Shown here one piece after another: positions 15,696 to 24,614 of a stretch of DNA of 37,978 bases. The notes under the pieces are model-generated. The model made no database searches, was not told where the DNA came from, and saw only the letters and a list, made by a program, of their open reading frames with translations. Position numbers and translations under genes: made by a program. Position 1 is the first letter of the stretch. The number at the start of each line of letters is the position of its first letter. The stretch covers positions 1-37,978 of the forward strand of contig JANQJJ010000343.1 in the NCBI GenBank assembly GCA_028281725.1. The letters are read 5' to 3'. This DNA is from Pirellulaceae bacterium. GTDB taxonomy: Bacteria > Planctomycetota > Planctomycetia > Pirellulales > Pirellulaceae.

Positions 15696-18439
15696 AAGTA
15701 TCGGAATCGGACAGTGACAGAGTTGAGGACCCACTGCGCGATGAAATGGGCCTGCTTGGCTCGATGCTTGGCGAGACGATTCGCGAGATAGCGGGCGAAA
15801 GCGCATTTCATTCAGTCGAAGAATTGCGATCGCTAGCTTGGCACCGTCGAAGCGGCCGCGAGGAAGCCGACCGCCAGATGATGGATTTCATTGCCGCGCT
15901 CGATGATGAGCAACTGCGGGTCACGATTCGTGCCTTTACGATTTTTATGGACCTGCTTAATCTGGCCGAAGATCGTCAGCGATTAAGGATTCTCGCCCAG
16001 CGTTCTGAATCTTGCTACCCGGCCCCTCGCCGCGAGTCCATCGGCGAGGCGGTGAGAGAACTGAAGTCGCTGGGAATTACACCCCACGAGATGCAGGGAT
16101 TACTCGACCAGCTGCAGATTGAACTGGTCTTCACTGCTCATCCGACCGATGCCAAGCGACGGTCCGTACGACACAAGTTGCGTCGATTGCGAGAGCTGTT
16201 GATCGAGCGTCAGAGTAGCTCGTCGCCGACTCAAAAAGAAGATGTCCGCGGGCAAATACGCGGAGAGCTGGTCAAGCTATGGCAGACCGACTTTATTCGT
16301 CCTTGGCGTCCATCGGTGATGCAGGAGATTGGCCGAGGCCTGTCTATCAAGCCGGTACTCTGGCAGACAGCGCCGAAAATTCAAGAAGAACTGGCCGACG
16401 CGGTCGGTAGATACTACGGAAGCGATATCGACGTTTCCCGCCCAGCGCTGAAGTTCGGTTCTTGGATCGGTGGAGACCGGGACGGACACCCAGGCGTCAC
16501 CGCGGAGATCACTCGGCAAACCCTCGGCTGGCTGCGTGAAGCCGCGCTGAAGTTCCATCTCGATTATTGCGAGGAACTGTTCGATTCGCTGAGTCTGTCT
16601 GAACGGCAAACGCAATTTCCTGATGAGCTCCGTCAAGCGATCGGCCGCGCTGTGGATCGCTGGGGAGCTTTGGAAGAGAAGCTGGCAGAGCTGCCACCGG
16701 GCGAATTGTGCCGCCGATGGCTGATGGTGATTCAGTGGCGACTCGAGCGAACTCAGAACGTCTCGCTTGACGGTGCCCAAATTGAGGGAGCGTATGGAGA
16801 ACCCGATGAACTGTCGGCGGATATCACGGTGTTGCTGGAGGCCGTTTCGAGCCTGCCTGGTAGTGACTTGCCAGCCAAAGAGGTGCGTTTTTGGCTGACA
16901 CGATCTCGCGTGTTCGGTCTTCATCTGGCCCGGCTGGATGTACGACAAGACGCGCGAGTGTACCGTGAAGTGTTGAACGAAGTCTTGCGACTGGCGCAGC
17001 TCGCCGACGCGCCTGAGACGCTCAGCGAACAACAGCGTCAACAGGTGATCGTCGAATCACTCGACCACCGGCTGGCACTGGATTCAGGAGAGCTTTCGCC
17101 GATTGCGCAAGATACACTTGAGCTATTTCGATTGCTGCGCCAAGCCGTCTCTGCCTTCGGTCGGGAGGCCATCGGAGGCCATGTGATTAGCATGACTGCC
17201 GCGCCGAGCGACGTGCTGACCGTGCTCTGGTTGTGGAAGCACGCCGAAGGCACCGTGCACAAGCATTCCTGTGCGCTGCCCATTGTGCCGCTGTTTGAGA
17301 CCATCGATGACTTGCAAAACGCGCCCGGGGTATTCCGTGGCATGCTGGCCGTGCCAGCCTACCGCGACCATCTGCGTGAGCAGGGCGATCGACAGATTAT
17401 CATGTTGGGCTATTCGGATAGCACAAAGGATGGTGGCTACTTGTCCGCCTGTTGGGCTCTGCATCAGGCGCAGAAGCAGCTGGTTGCAGTCGCTCGAGAG
17501 GAGGGCATCAAGCTAACATTTTTTCACGGCCGAGGTGGCTCGCTGGGCCGGGGTGGCGGACCAGCGGCACGTAGCATTTTGTCTCTACCGGCGGGAACGT
17601 TTCATGGCTCACTCCGGCTGACTGAACAAGGCGAGGTCCTGGCGGATCGGTACGATGATCCTGCTATTGCCAATCGACATCTCGAGCAGGTTCTGTGGTC
17701 GTCGCTCCTAGCTGCCGGTAGGCCGGTCGTCGAGGAAAACCCGAAATGGTCCGCGACGATGGACAAACTCTCCAGCCATTCCCATCAGCGGTACCGCGAG
17801 TTGGTAGAACAGCCAGACTTTGTCGAGTTCTTCCGTCGCGCCACGCCAATTTCCGAAATCGAACAACTTCCGATCGGCTCTCGGCCCGCGCGTCGTCGCG
17901 GCGGTGCGAGCTTGAGTGATCTACGGGCGATTCCTTGGGTGTTCTCGTGGACACAGTGCCGTTGCTTGCTGCCCGCTTGGTACGGTCTGGGCACGGCCAT
18001 TGAATCCTTGTTATGGAACCCGGAGGAACTCGATGAACTCCAGCTGATGTATAGAAATTGGCAGTTCTTCAGGGCTTGTATCGACAATGCGGAACTGGCT
18101 CTGGCGAAGACTGATCTTGATATCTCGCGGCTATACGCTACTCTAGCCAATGACAGTGAGTCGCTGCGGAAGATCGCCTCAATGATTTCCGACGAGTATC
18201 ACCGATCGTGTCAGGCGGTACTCGCCTTGACGCAACAAAACGGGCTGCTAGATGGAACGCCCTGGCTGAAAGAGTCGATTCGGGTGCGCAATCGCTACAT
18301 CGATCCTCTCAATCTGATTCAGGTCGAGTTGTTGCGCCGAGCACGCGCCGACCACATGCCGCAAGCCGAGGAGGAGTTACGGCACCTCAGTCGCCTGTCG
18401 ATCAACGGCGTGGCAGCAGGCATGAGAACCAGTGGTTGA
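15680..18439 (+). CDS. ppc: Phosphoenolpyruvate carboxylase
   Basis: This enzyme converts phosphoenolpyruvate and bicarbonate to oxaloacetate and phosphate, replenishing the TCA cycle in the cytoplasm. At 919 residues it has the normal bacterial length. All signature motifs are present: FTAHPTDAKRRSV with the catalytic His (about 154), SWIGGDRDGHPGVT, MLGYSDSTKDGGYLSACW, FFHGRGGSLGRGGGPA (the glycine-rich PEP loop), SLRLTEQGEVLADRY, AIPWVFSWTQCR and the C-terminal AAGMRTSG in place of the usual AAGMRNTG. TAHPTD rather than TAHPTE and GHPGVT rather than GNPNVT are conservative variants. The ATG at 15680 lies inside the end of the sigma gene with AGGAAG five bases upstream, indicating an operon. 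No allosteric change can be read with confidence. Confidence 0.97.
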   Translation: MCTGVKVSESDSDRVEDPLRDEMGLLGSMLGETIREIAGESAFHSVEELRSLAWHRRSGREEADRQMMDFIAALDDEQLRVTIRAFTIFMDLLNLAEDRQRLRILAQRSESCYPAPRRESIGEAVRELKSLGITPHEMQGLLDQLQIELVFTAHPTDAKRRSVRHKLRRLRELLIERQSSSSPTQKEDVRGQIRGELVKLWQTDFIRPWRPSVMQEIGRGLSIKPVLWQTAPKIQEELADAVGRYYGSDIDVSRPALKFGSWIGGDRDGHPGVTAEITRQTLGWLREAALKFHLDYCEELFDSLSLSERQTQFPDELRQAIGRAVDRWGALEEKLAELPPGELCRRWLMVIQWRLERTQNVSLDGAQIEGAYGEPDELSADITVLLEAVSSLPGSDLPAKEVRFWLTRSRVFGLHLARLDVRQDARVYREVLNEVLRLAQLADAPETLSEQQRQQVIVESLDHRLALDSGELSPIAQDTLELFRLLRQAVSAFGREAIGGHVISMTAAPSDVLTVLWLWKHAEGTVHKHSCALPIVPLFETIDDLQNAPGVFRGMLAVPAYRDHLREQGDRQIIMLGYSDSTKDGGYLSACWALHQAQKQLVAVAREEGIKLTFFHGRGGSLGRGGGPAARSILSLPAGTFHGSLRLTEQGEVLADRYDDPAIANRHLEQVLWSSLLAAGRPVVEENPKWSATMDKLSSHSHQRYRELVEQPDFVEFFRRATPISEIEQLPIGSRPARRRGGASLSDLRAIPWVFSWTQCRCLLPAWYGLGTAIESLLWNPEELDELQLMYRNWQFFRACIDNAELALAKTDLDISRLYATLANDSESLRKIASMISDEYHRSCQAVLALTQQNGLLDGTPWLKESIRVRNRYIDPLNLIQVELLRRARADHMPQAEEELRHLSRLSINGVAAGMRTSG

Positions 18440-18514
18440 TAGCTTTTCAAAGGCATCGCAGCATGTCCATCCGGCTCACTGAAGAACGAAATCGATTTTT
18501 CACAACGGATTTTC

Positions 18515-20176
18515 ATGACGCAGTCGTTGATTCACGATCTCCTCATCATCCTGGCCGCAGGATTGTTTGCTGGAGTCGTCTGTCGCTGGCTGCGAGTGTC
18601 GGTGTTGATCGGCTACTTGGTCGTGGGCGCTGTGCTGGGCCAAGGCGTGCTGGGGTGGGTGCTGGACAGGGAACACCAACTTGAGCATTTCGCCGAAGCG
18701 GGCGTGTTCCTACTGCTGTTCTCGATCGGTCTGGAGTTTTCACTAGATGATCTGAGACGACTTGGACGCAACCTGGTCGTTGGCGGTGCCGTCCAAATGA
18801 CGCTGGTGGCGGTACCGGTTGCCACGGCCTCACTTTGGTTCGGAATGAACTGGCAATCCGCCGTTTTAGTCGCGGCAGCGCTGTCATTTAGTTCGACCGT
18901 TCTGGTCTTCAAAACGCTGTCGGAGTGGGGCCAGTCGGAGAAGCCGCATGGGCGTCGCGCTATTGGTATTTTGTTGTTTCAAGATGCCGCTCTGGTTCCG
19001 CTGCTGCTGCTCGTGCCCTTGCTAACTGGAAGCGGCCCGGCAGCCAGCTTGGTTGACTACGTCCTACTTGCTTCCGTTTCTATTCTGTGTGTGGTGGCGG
19101 TTGTCGGTTTGAGGTATCTGCTGTCATCGTGGCTGATTCCGATGTTCGCCGGTTACCGCAGCCCCGAGTTGGTCATTTTGTTTACGCTCGTGTCGCTCGG
19201 TGGCGTGACTCTGGCGGCGTACTACGTCGGTTTACCTCCTGCGGTCGGCGCGTTCGCCGCCGGACTGATCTTTAATGGCAATCGCTGGACCAAGCAAATT
19301 GATGCGCTCGTGTTACCCTTCCGCGAGACGTTCGCTGCGGTCTTCTTTATCGGTCTGGGACTGATTTTCGATCCGCGGCTGGTCTGGAATGAACCGGTCT
19401 GGATGTTGGTCTCGCTGGCTGCCGTCATCCTCATTAAGGCTCTTGCGGCTACGATCGCCTTGCAACTAACCGGCTTAACTTTGAAGCGGGCTATGGGAAT
19501 GGGAATTGGACTCGCCCATGTTGGGGAATTCGCTTTTGTGCTGGTGCTACTCGGACTCGAGTCGGGTGTGCTGGCAGAAGTCCATTACCAACGAGTCGTC
19601 GCCATTGCAACGAGTTCTCTGATTCTCACACCCCTGCTGCTGAAGGCAGGACTCCGCCTGGTGCATACCAACGATGGTGACGAAGTCGCTTCGCGGCACA
19701 AGCCCGATCTGTCGAGCAAGAGACAGCGAGCGACGGTGATCGGTGCCGGACCGATCGGTCGGCAAGTCGCCTCGCAATTGGAAATCGTGGGGAAGGACGT
19801 TTGCCTGATTGATTTAAGCCCGATCAACCTGCACCCGTTTGCCCAAGAAGGGTTCCGGACGGTGGCCGGTGATGCGACCGACCACAACATATTGGAGTTG
19901 GCGGAGGTGGGTGAAGGTGGATTAACAGCGATCTGTGTACCCCACGACGAATCGGCTGGGCGCATCGTTCGCGCGGTTAGAAAAATCAATAGCGACGGGC
20001 CTTTGATCGTGCGTTGTCGTTATCAAGCAAACGCGGAGAAGCTTCGGCGTGCTGGGGCCGACCAAGTTGTCAGCGAGGAAGCGGAGGCTTCCGTTGCTCT
20101 CTTGCGGCTGCTCGACACGCTGAACTCTGGTCCGGAGTCACCCGGCCAGCCGAACGGGCAGGTCGCAATCAAGTAA
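18515..20176 (+). CDS. Kef/CPA2-type cation:proton antiporter with RCK (TrkA-N) domain
   Basis: This 553-residue protein has about 12 predicted membrane helices in the first 380 residues. They carry CPA2 landmarks: LIGYLVVGAVLGQG, FLLLFSIGLEFSLDDLRRLG, SFSSTVLVFKTLSE and the LLFQDAALVPLLLL helix. A cytoplasmic RCK-N domain starts near residue 404 with VIGAGPIGRQVASQL (GxGxxG nucleotide site) and an acidic LIDLSP strand end. It lacks a clear RCK-C domain. Relatives (KefB/KefC, YbaL, RosB) move K+ or Na+ against H+ and are gated by NAD(H) or glutathione adducts. Standing 75 bp after ppc and near nhaD, it fits a pH and ion homeostasis block. No good Shine-Dalgarno precedes the ATG. Confidence 0.92.
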   Translation: MTQSLIHDLLIILAAGLFAGVVCRWLRVSVLIGYLVVGAVLGQGVLGWVLDREHQLEHFAEAGVFLLLFSIGLEFSLDDLRRLGRNLVVGGAVQMTLVAVPVATASLWFGMNWQSAVLVAAALSFSSTVLVFKTLSEWGQSEKPHGRRAIGILLFQDAALVPLLLLVPLLTGSGPAASLVDYVLLASVSILCVVAVVGLRYLLSSWLIPMFAGYRSPELVILFTLVSLGGVTLAAYYVGLPPAVGAFAAGLIFNGNRWTKQIDALVLPFRETFAAVFFIGLGLIFDPRLVWNEPVWMLVSLAAVILIKALAATIALQLTGLTLKRAMGMGIGLAHVGEFAFVLVLLGLESGVLAEVHYQRVVAIATSSLILTPLLLKAGLRLVHTNDGDEVASRHKPDLSSKRQRATVIGAGPIGRQVASQLEIVGKDVCLIDLSPINLHPFAQEGFRTVAGDATDHNILELAEVGEGGLTAICVPHDESAGRIVRAVRKINSDGPLIVRCRYQANAEKLRRAGADQVVSEEAEASVALLRLLDTLNSGPESPGQPNGQVAIK

Positions 20177-20272
20177 GGCACCGCTGAGCCGGAGTCCCTC
20201 GGCAAGCGAGATGGCTTGGCCTGAGCCTGCATTCACCAGCCCATCGCCCTGAAGGGGCCTGGGGGTAGCTCC

Positions 20273-20293
20273 TCACGGCTCGCTACGCCGTGA
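20273..20293. repeat. Short hairpin TCACGGC/GCCGTGA
   Basis: Seven-bp arms (20273-20279 and 20287-20293) flank a 7-nt loop in the 243-bp gap between the convergent antiporter and M56 genes. It looks like a dispersed extragenic palindrome or part of a terminator. Confidence 0.4.
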
Positions 20294-20352
20294 ATCTCAA
20301 TCTTGTATCTGGAAGAAAGCGGTTTGGCCGAGCTGCGGTACTTGATGCCTTT

Positions 20353-20383
20353 GGAGGCCGCCGGCTGCCAGCGGCGGCCCTCC
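20353..20383. terminator. GC-rich hairpin between convergent genes
   Basis: GGAG + GCCGCCG (20353-20363) pairs with CGGCGGC + CTCC (20372-20383) with one bulged C and an 8-nt loop. It lies 36 bp beyond the end of the M56 gene (-) and after the antiporter (+). No T-tract follows on either side, so intrinsic termination is plausible but unproven. Confidence 0.4.
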
Positions 20384-20419
20384 GCAGGCGCCAACTGTCT
20401 GCCTGAACAGTGATCGCGT

Positions 20420-23400
20420 TCACTTGGTACTGCCCGGCCGCACATTGCGGAATTCAGCACGCTCTCCAGGGGTGAGCAGCAAGAACTGCACCTCTTGGAA
20501 TCCAAGTGCCTCCGCGAGCAGCTTGCCAATCGCTCGCTGAGTTCTTTCCGATGAAGCTGCGCTTGCGACGGCCGCTAAGCCAGATAGCTTCTGCTCTTCA
20601 ACAGCCGGCGCCGGTTCGAGCACAACCTCCAACACCTTCTGCGCCCGGTTCGGAATCGCTCGCAGCACGCGAAGACATAGCGTCTCGGGAACCAGGTGGC
20701 CGTCGATCGAGTACAGCCCATCAGGAGCGCGAGCGAGCCGCACACGACTATCAGCTGATTTCTGGAGAAACTTCTTGATCAGTCGGGCCAGTCTTGCTTC
20801 CTGGGCCGTCTCCACTGGGACCTCTTCGCTCTGCGAACCGACCGCACCGAGCGGATGAACGCCAACCGAGCTGAAGTACTCGAATCCCAACTCGATTGAA
20901 AGTTTGAGAAGTTCACCCTGCCGTCCGCCGCCGGCTGGTGTCGTGGCGTGTTCGAGCACCGTGTATTCGCGCTGGGATACTTGCCGAAGTCGATCTTGGA
21001 GTTGGTCCCAGGTTACTTCATCGCCCTGAAAAGTCATTTTCTCGTCACTGGTAACGACCCGGACGAAGGAGCGTGTTCGCGTCAAGACGTCGTCCGCGGC
21101 CGTGAGCTGTGCGGGGCGATCGGGATACAGCAGCAACGCGAGACGCGTGTCCCCCGCCGGGATCTGAAAGTCTGTCGTTTGTTGTCCCAGCTCTCCGAAG
21201 TCAGCTTGGATTTGGTATTTGCCATAGGGCAATCTCGTTAGGACTCGCCCGGGATACCGGTAGCCATTCAGGGTTTGATATGACACGGCAAACGCCTCCA
21301 TGGGCAGCTTCGAACCGCCGGGCAATACCAGATCCCAACGCGCCCGCGTCGGCATACGATCGCTCAAGGGAAATTTGAATTCAAGAGCCCTGCCCTCCGG
21401 AACATCGATCGATAGTTGCCGCGTCTGGCCTACCCGTACTTCGACATCCGGCGACCAGGTAACAACCGCCTCTCGCGGCGTGCCGAGGTGGCCCAGATCG
21501 GCTCGAAGCAGGACACCGTATGCCCCCTCGGGCAATGCGGGAAACTCGAAATTCAGATTCGTCCGATCGACCTCGGCCCAATCAACGGCGCGATCCAGCC
21601 TGATTTCTTTGCCTTGCTTCCTGTACGCTGTGACGTAGAGCTTGGGCGTATCTTCATCGACGACGGCAGCCGGAATGGAAGCCACGCCGGTGATCCGACC
21701 GGAGAGCTTGCCGAATTGCTGCTCGGCTCGCAGTACGACCTGCGTTTCGAGAGAGCCGGGCTCGACTTCGATTTCTGTGCCGGGAAATCCAGGCTCTGGG
21801 AACAGAGTGCTTATCGAATAGTTTCCAGGCGGTACGTGTTCGAGTACGAATTGTCCGTCGGCTTCCAACTCAACGATCGCGTCATTCAAATTCAAGGGAA
21901 CATTCGTTGGCGGGGACCGTCGAGTGATGAACACCGGTTGCCGTTCACCCGGGACGCGCTCTGGCAGCCTGCCCACGATTCGCCCCGCTATCTTTCCATC
22001 GGGAAGCTGTATGTCTAGTGAGTTTTTCCCTGACGCGAGAGAAAATTTTTCCAAGTGGCCGATGCCCCCGTCTACGTAGTCGGCAAATTGGCGAACGCGA
22101 CTGACCGTTACCAGATAGTCGCCGGGAAGCAGCCCCGACAAATGGAAACTGCCATCATCACCGAGTCGGGTTACTGCCAGAAGCGGAAGATGCGGCTCGT
22201 TCAAGCGCGCCAAACTAAGGGTGTACTCGGCGCCGGAAGGCTTCGTTACTTGCACGCGTCCGGCGACTTGCACCGGGCCCGGCTTCAACAAGATCCGTGT
22301 CTCTTTCTCGCCGCGTGTTACCGTAACCTGCGTGGGTGGATAGTAGCGGTCTGCCGGCTGAGCTGGTCTTACCAGCGCGACGTACTCCCCCGGTTCCAAG
22401 GAATCGAAGGTCACTGTGCCTGCAACGACTGGCTTATTCTTGAGCAGCGCGCCGTTTTTCAACTCTCGGCCTATCAGGCTGACTTCCCATTCGCCTGGTG
22501 GCGGTGGTTCGAGGCGCACCTCAAGCTTGCACTGCCCTCGGCGCGGATCGGTTTGCGAATTGGCATCCGCGACGGGCGTGGTTTGGCCCACCGCAGCGAC
22601 GGCAGTTTGCGGGCCAGAGGAGAACGTGATCGTTCGGCCGGTAGCACCGTAGGTCGTCAAGAGCGCAGTGGCGCCAATCAACAGTCCAGCCAGCCACGTG
22701 GCTCCATGCCGCGTCATTCCAACGGATGGTCCGATCACCGGCATTTCCAGAATCCGCGAAACCCGTTGCCTGAGCCGCGTTGGTTGCTCGCGGACAGCTG
22801 TCAGCACGGCAGTCGCCGCAGCCGGGTTGGTGGGAGCTCTCTGATTCCGCAGCTCCGAGACTCGTACTAGCGCCTCGGCATAACAACACGGCTCACTTCC
22901 CCACTGAATCGCCAAATCGTCGCAGCAGTGTTCTCGTTCGATACTGATCTGCCGGCTGAGCCACCACACTGCCGGATGAAAAAAGAGGGCGACCTCTACC
23001 ATCCGCTGCAACAGATGGACCAGGTGGTCATGACGGCGGATATGAGCGATTTCATGCAGCAGTAGCGATTCGACCTGAGCCGGTGTCAATTCGCTCAGTA
23101 TCGTCGTGGGTAGTAGGATCGCCGGTTTCACGACGCCGACGACCAGCGGTGTCATGGCCCGAGCGCAGTAACCGACGATTGGCTCCGCCCGAAGTCCAAA
23201 CTGACGCGTTGCACGCCTCAAGACACTGCGGACGGTCAGATCTTCCACCGGCTTGGCAAGCCGTCGCAACTGCTGGCCGTGGTAGAGGCCAATGAGCAGA
23301 CGTAGGGTCATGGTGCCGCTACCGAGCAAGTACAGCGCGACGATCCAATTTGAGAAGAGAGCACCGCTAGACTGAGCCATTCCGGCTGGCCGACGCGCTC

Positions 23401-23812
23401 TGGTCATGGCCAGCGGCTCCACGTCGATCGGCGCGTGCTCATCCAGCGCATGCGAGTTAGCGACGACCGCATCGCTCTCCTCGCGAAACTGCAAGGCACT
23501 CGACGTCCCAGGGAGAGAATCCGCTGCCGTCCCACCGCCCGTCGGGGCACTCGGAGATTGCGTCGCAGATCCGGCGTCCGCCAAGAGGTTCGTACCGGAA
23601 GCCAGCATCCCCAGATTGATCGGCAGGCAGGCGGCGATGGCGAACAACGCGAAGCAATACGTGACGTAGCGTATTCGCGCTGAACTTTTTCGGAGCGCGT
23701 AGCCACTGGCCAGTGCGATGGCGGCTATCAGAGTTCCTTGCCAAAGCACGTAGGCGAGAGACTTCGCAACCAAGACGTTGATACCGGGGGCGATGAACTG
23801 GGCCGTATTCAT
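20420..23812 (-). CDS. BlaR1-type M56 membrane metallopeptidase with large regulatory-like tail
   Basis: This 1130-residue protein combines an N-terminal BlaR1/MecR1-like module with a long extracytoplasmic tail. Helices lie at about residues 15-40, 48-70, 152-176 and 370-390. The M56 zinc site is HEIAH (253-257) with downstream EREHCCDD (292-299). The tail (about 400-1000) contains several carboxypeptidase-regulatory-like beta-sandwich units (LEPGEYVALV, LLPGDYLVTV, VPPGNYSIST, LPEGAYGVLL), then an alpha/beta region to the end. No penicillin-binding sensor domain is visible. The family role is to sense a signal and cleave the partner repressor. The start at 23812 overlaps the repressor stop (ATGA) and has GAGGAGG six bases upstream; the open frame further upstream is shadow of the repressor gene. 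Confidence 0.92.
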   Translation of the reverse strand: MNTAQFIAPGINVLVAKSLAYVLWQGTLIAAIALASGYALRKSSARIRYVTYCFALFAIAACLPINLGMLASGTNLLADAGSATQSPSAPTGGGTAADSLPGTSSALQFREESDAVVANSHALDEHAPIDVEPLAMTRARRPAGMAQSSGALFSNWIVALYLLGSGTMTLRLLIGLYHGQQLRRLAKPVEDLTVRSVLRRATRQFGLRAEPIVGYCARAMTPLVVGVVKPAILLPTTILSELTPAQVESLLLHEIAHIRRHDHLVHLLQRMVEVALFFHPAVWWLSRQISIEREHCCDDLAIQWGSEPCCYAEALVRVSELRNQRAPTNPAAATAVLTAVREQPTRLRQRVSRILEMPVIGPSVGMTRHGATWLAGLLIGATALLTTYGATGRTITFSSGPQTAVAAVGQTTPVADANSQTDPRRGQCKLEVRLEPPPPGEWEVSLIGRELKNGALLKNKPVVAGTVTFDSLEPGEYVALVRPAQPADRYYPPTQVTVTRGEKETRILLKPGPVQVAGRVQVTKPSGAEYTLSLARLNEPHLPLLAVTRLGDDGSFHLSGLLPGDYLVTVSRVRQFADYVDGGIGHLEKFSLASGKNSLDIQLPDGKIAGRIVGRLPERVPGERQPVFITRRSPPTNVPLNLNDAIVELEADGQFVLEHVPPGNYSISTLFPEPGFPGTEIEVEPGSLETQVVLRAEQQFGKLSGRITGVASIPAAVVDEDTPKLYVTAYRKQGKEIRLDRAVDWAEVDRTNLNFEFPALPEGAYGVLLRADLGHLGTPREAVVTWSPDVEVRVGQTRQLSIDVPEGRALEFKFPLSDRMPTRARWDLVLPGGSKLPMEAFAVSYQTLNGYRYPGRVLTRLPYGKYQIQADFGELGQQTTDFQIPAGDTRLALLLYPDRPAQLTAADDVLTRTRSFVRVVTSDEKMTFQGDEVTWDQLQDRLRQVSQREYTVLEHATTPAGGGRQGELLKLSIELGFEYFSSVGVHPLGAVGSQSEEVPVETAQEARLARLIKKFLQKSADSRVRLARAPDGLYSIDGHLVPETLCLRVLRAIPNRAQKVLEVVLEPAPAVEEQKLSGLAAVASAASSERTQRAIGKLLAEALGFQEVQFLLLTPGERAEFRNVRPGSTK

Positions 23813-24207
23813 GACGAGCCTCCTCGTTGTTTGCGATTGATCAGCCGCCGTAGAGCCTGGTGTTCTTCGGCATCTACGTGTTCGGAGTCGAGCAGATTCA
23901 ACAACAGGGCTTCGGCCGATCCACCAAAGACCCGCTGAACGAGATCGCCGAGCATTCCCTTGGATACTTCCTCGTGCGTGACAGCAGCGGCAAAGAAATA
24001 CGCTTTTCCCCGCTGCTCGCGATGGACAAGGCATTTATCCGTCATGATGTTCAGTGTCGTCACGACGGATGTACGAGCAATGTCGCGAGCTTCGTCTCTA
24101 GCCAAAGACTCGCGAACCTGCTGGACGGAACATTCCCCGTCGCGCCATAGAATTTTCAGTATCTGTAATTCCAATTCGGTTGGATAGCGAGACGCTGGTC
24201 TGGCCAC
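23809..24207 (-). CDS. BlaI/MecI/CopY-family repressor
   Basis: This 132-residue winged-helix repressor carries the typical N-terminus PTELELQILKILWRDGECSV, recognition region ARTSVVTTLNIMTDKCLVHRE, and a C-terminal dimerisation helix LLNLLDSEHVDAEEHQALRRLI. Family members bind as dimers to short inverted repeats and are inactivated by cleavage by the partner M56 protease or by ligand/metal binding. It starts with a GTG at 24207 preceded by GGAGG and overlaps the protease gene by four bases. Two GTCTA-N6-TAGAC palindromes over its promoter indicate self-repression of the operon. What induces it is unknown; beta-lactam need not be the signal in this phylum. Confidence 0.95.
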   Translation of the reverse strand: MARPASRYPTELELQILKILWRDGECSVQQVRESLARDEARDIARTSVVTTLNIMTDKCLVHREQRGKAYFFAAAVTHEEVSKGMLGDLVQRVFGGSAEALLLNLLDSEHVDAEEHQALRRLINRKQRGGSS

Positions 24208-24237
24208 ATCGTCCTCCTCTGGTAGAAGAGCTATTCA

Positions 24238-24255
24238 TGTCTAATTCAATAGACA
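24238..24255. promoter_or_regulatory. BlaI-type operator 1 (TGTCTA-N6-TAGACA)
   Basis: Arms 24238-24243 and 24250-24255 are exact complements with a 6-bp spacer. The site overlaps the -10 element and the expected transcription start of the repressor promoter. Its centre is 22 bp (about two helical turns) from operator 2, so two dimers would sit on the same face of the DNA. Confidence 0.75.
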
Positions 24256-24281
24256 ATAACGTCTACATAATTAGACGTCAA
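24253..24281 (-). promoter_or_regulatory. Promoter of the BlaI-M56 operon
   Basis: Reading leftwards, TTGACG (24276-24281) and TATTGT (24253-24258) are separated by exactly 17 bp. The first matches the -35 consensus at 5 of 6 positions, the second the -10 at 4 of 6. Transcription would start near 24246, leaving a leader of about 40 nt before the GTG. Both operators overlap this promoter. Confidence 0.65.
24259..24278. promoter_or_regulatory. BlaI-type operator 2 (ACGTCTA-N6-TAGACGT)
   Basis: Perfect 7-bp arms (24259-24265 and 24272-24278) lie around a 6-bp spacer, sharing the GTCTA/TAGAC core with operator 1. It fills the spacer between -35 and -10 and touches the -35 hexamer, so a bound dimer would block RNA polymerase directly. 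Confidence 0.78.
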
Positions 24282-24614
24282 GTCTTTATCCGATTTTTCG
24301 TTAGCTTGAGTATCATGCGAGAGATCGCCGTCGCTTCTCCCCGCGTGCCATCAGCTGCCCGGCGCTACTTGCCATTGCACCTCAGTCGCACAGGTGCGCG
24401 CCCATCCGGTCAGCGCCTGGCGAGTCGTGGGCCGGTCTGGCACAGTCCCTGGCTCATCTCCAAAGCATTCGGCGTTTCCCAGAAGCTGGCGAGCCGCCGG
24501 CACTCGGTTTGCAAACATCCTAAATGTCTCTGTCAAAAGACAACTGAAAGCGGAGTCGTTTAGTGGAGATTGGGGACGGCTAACCAAGCCGGCTGATCGA
24601 CTGAGGAGGAGAAC
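24282..24614. other. Gene-free stretch between the BlaI promoter and the VOC gene
   Basis: About 330 bp between divergent genes. No supported coding sequence, repeat or recognisable promoter for the VOC gene was seen apart from its strong AGGAGGA ribosome site at the right edge. Confidence 0.4.

Noticed and set aside
20420..24034. A longer M56 protein starting upstream at 24034
   Set aside because: The extra 74 codons lie over the repressor gene in another frame, and the ATG at 23812 has GAGGAGG and the ATGA overlap typical of this operon.
24525..24542. TGTCT-N8-AGACA as a third BlaI-type operator
   Set aside because: The spacer is 8 rather than 6 and the core lacks the GTCTA/TAGAC arrangement of the two sites at the promoter; likely chance.
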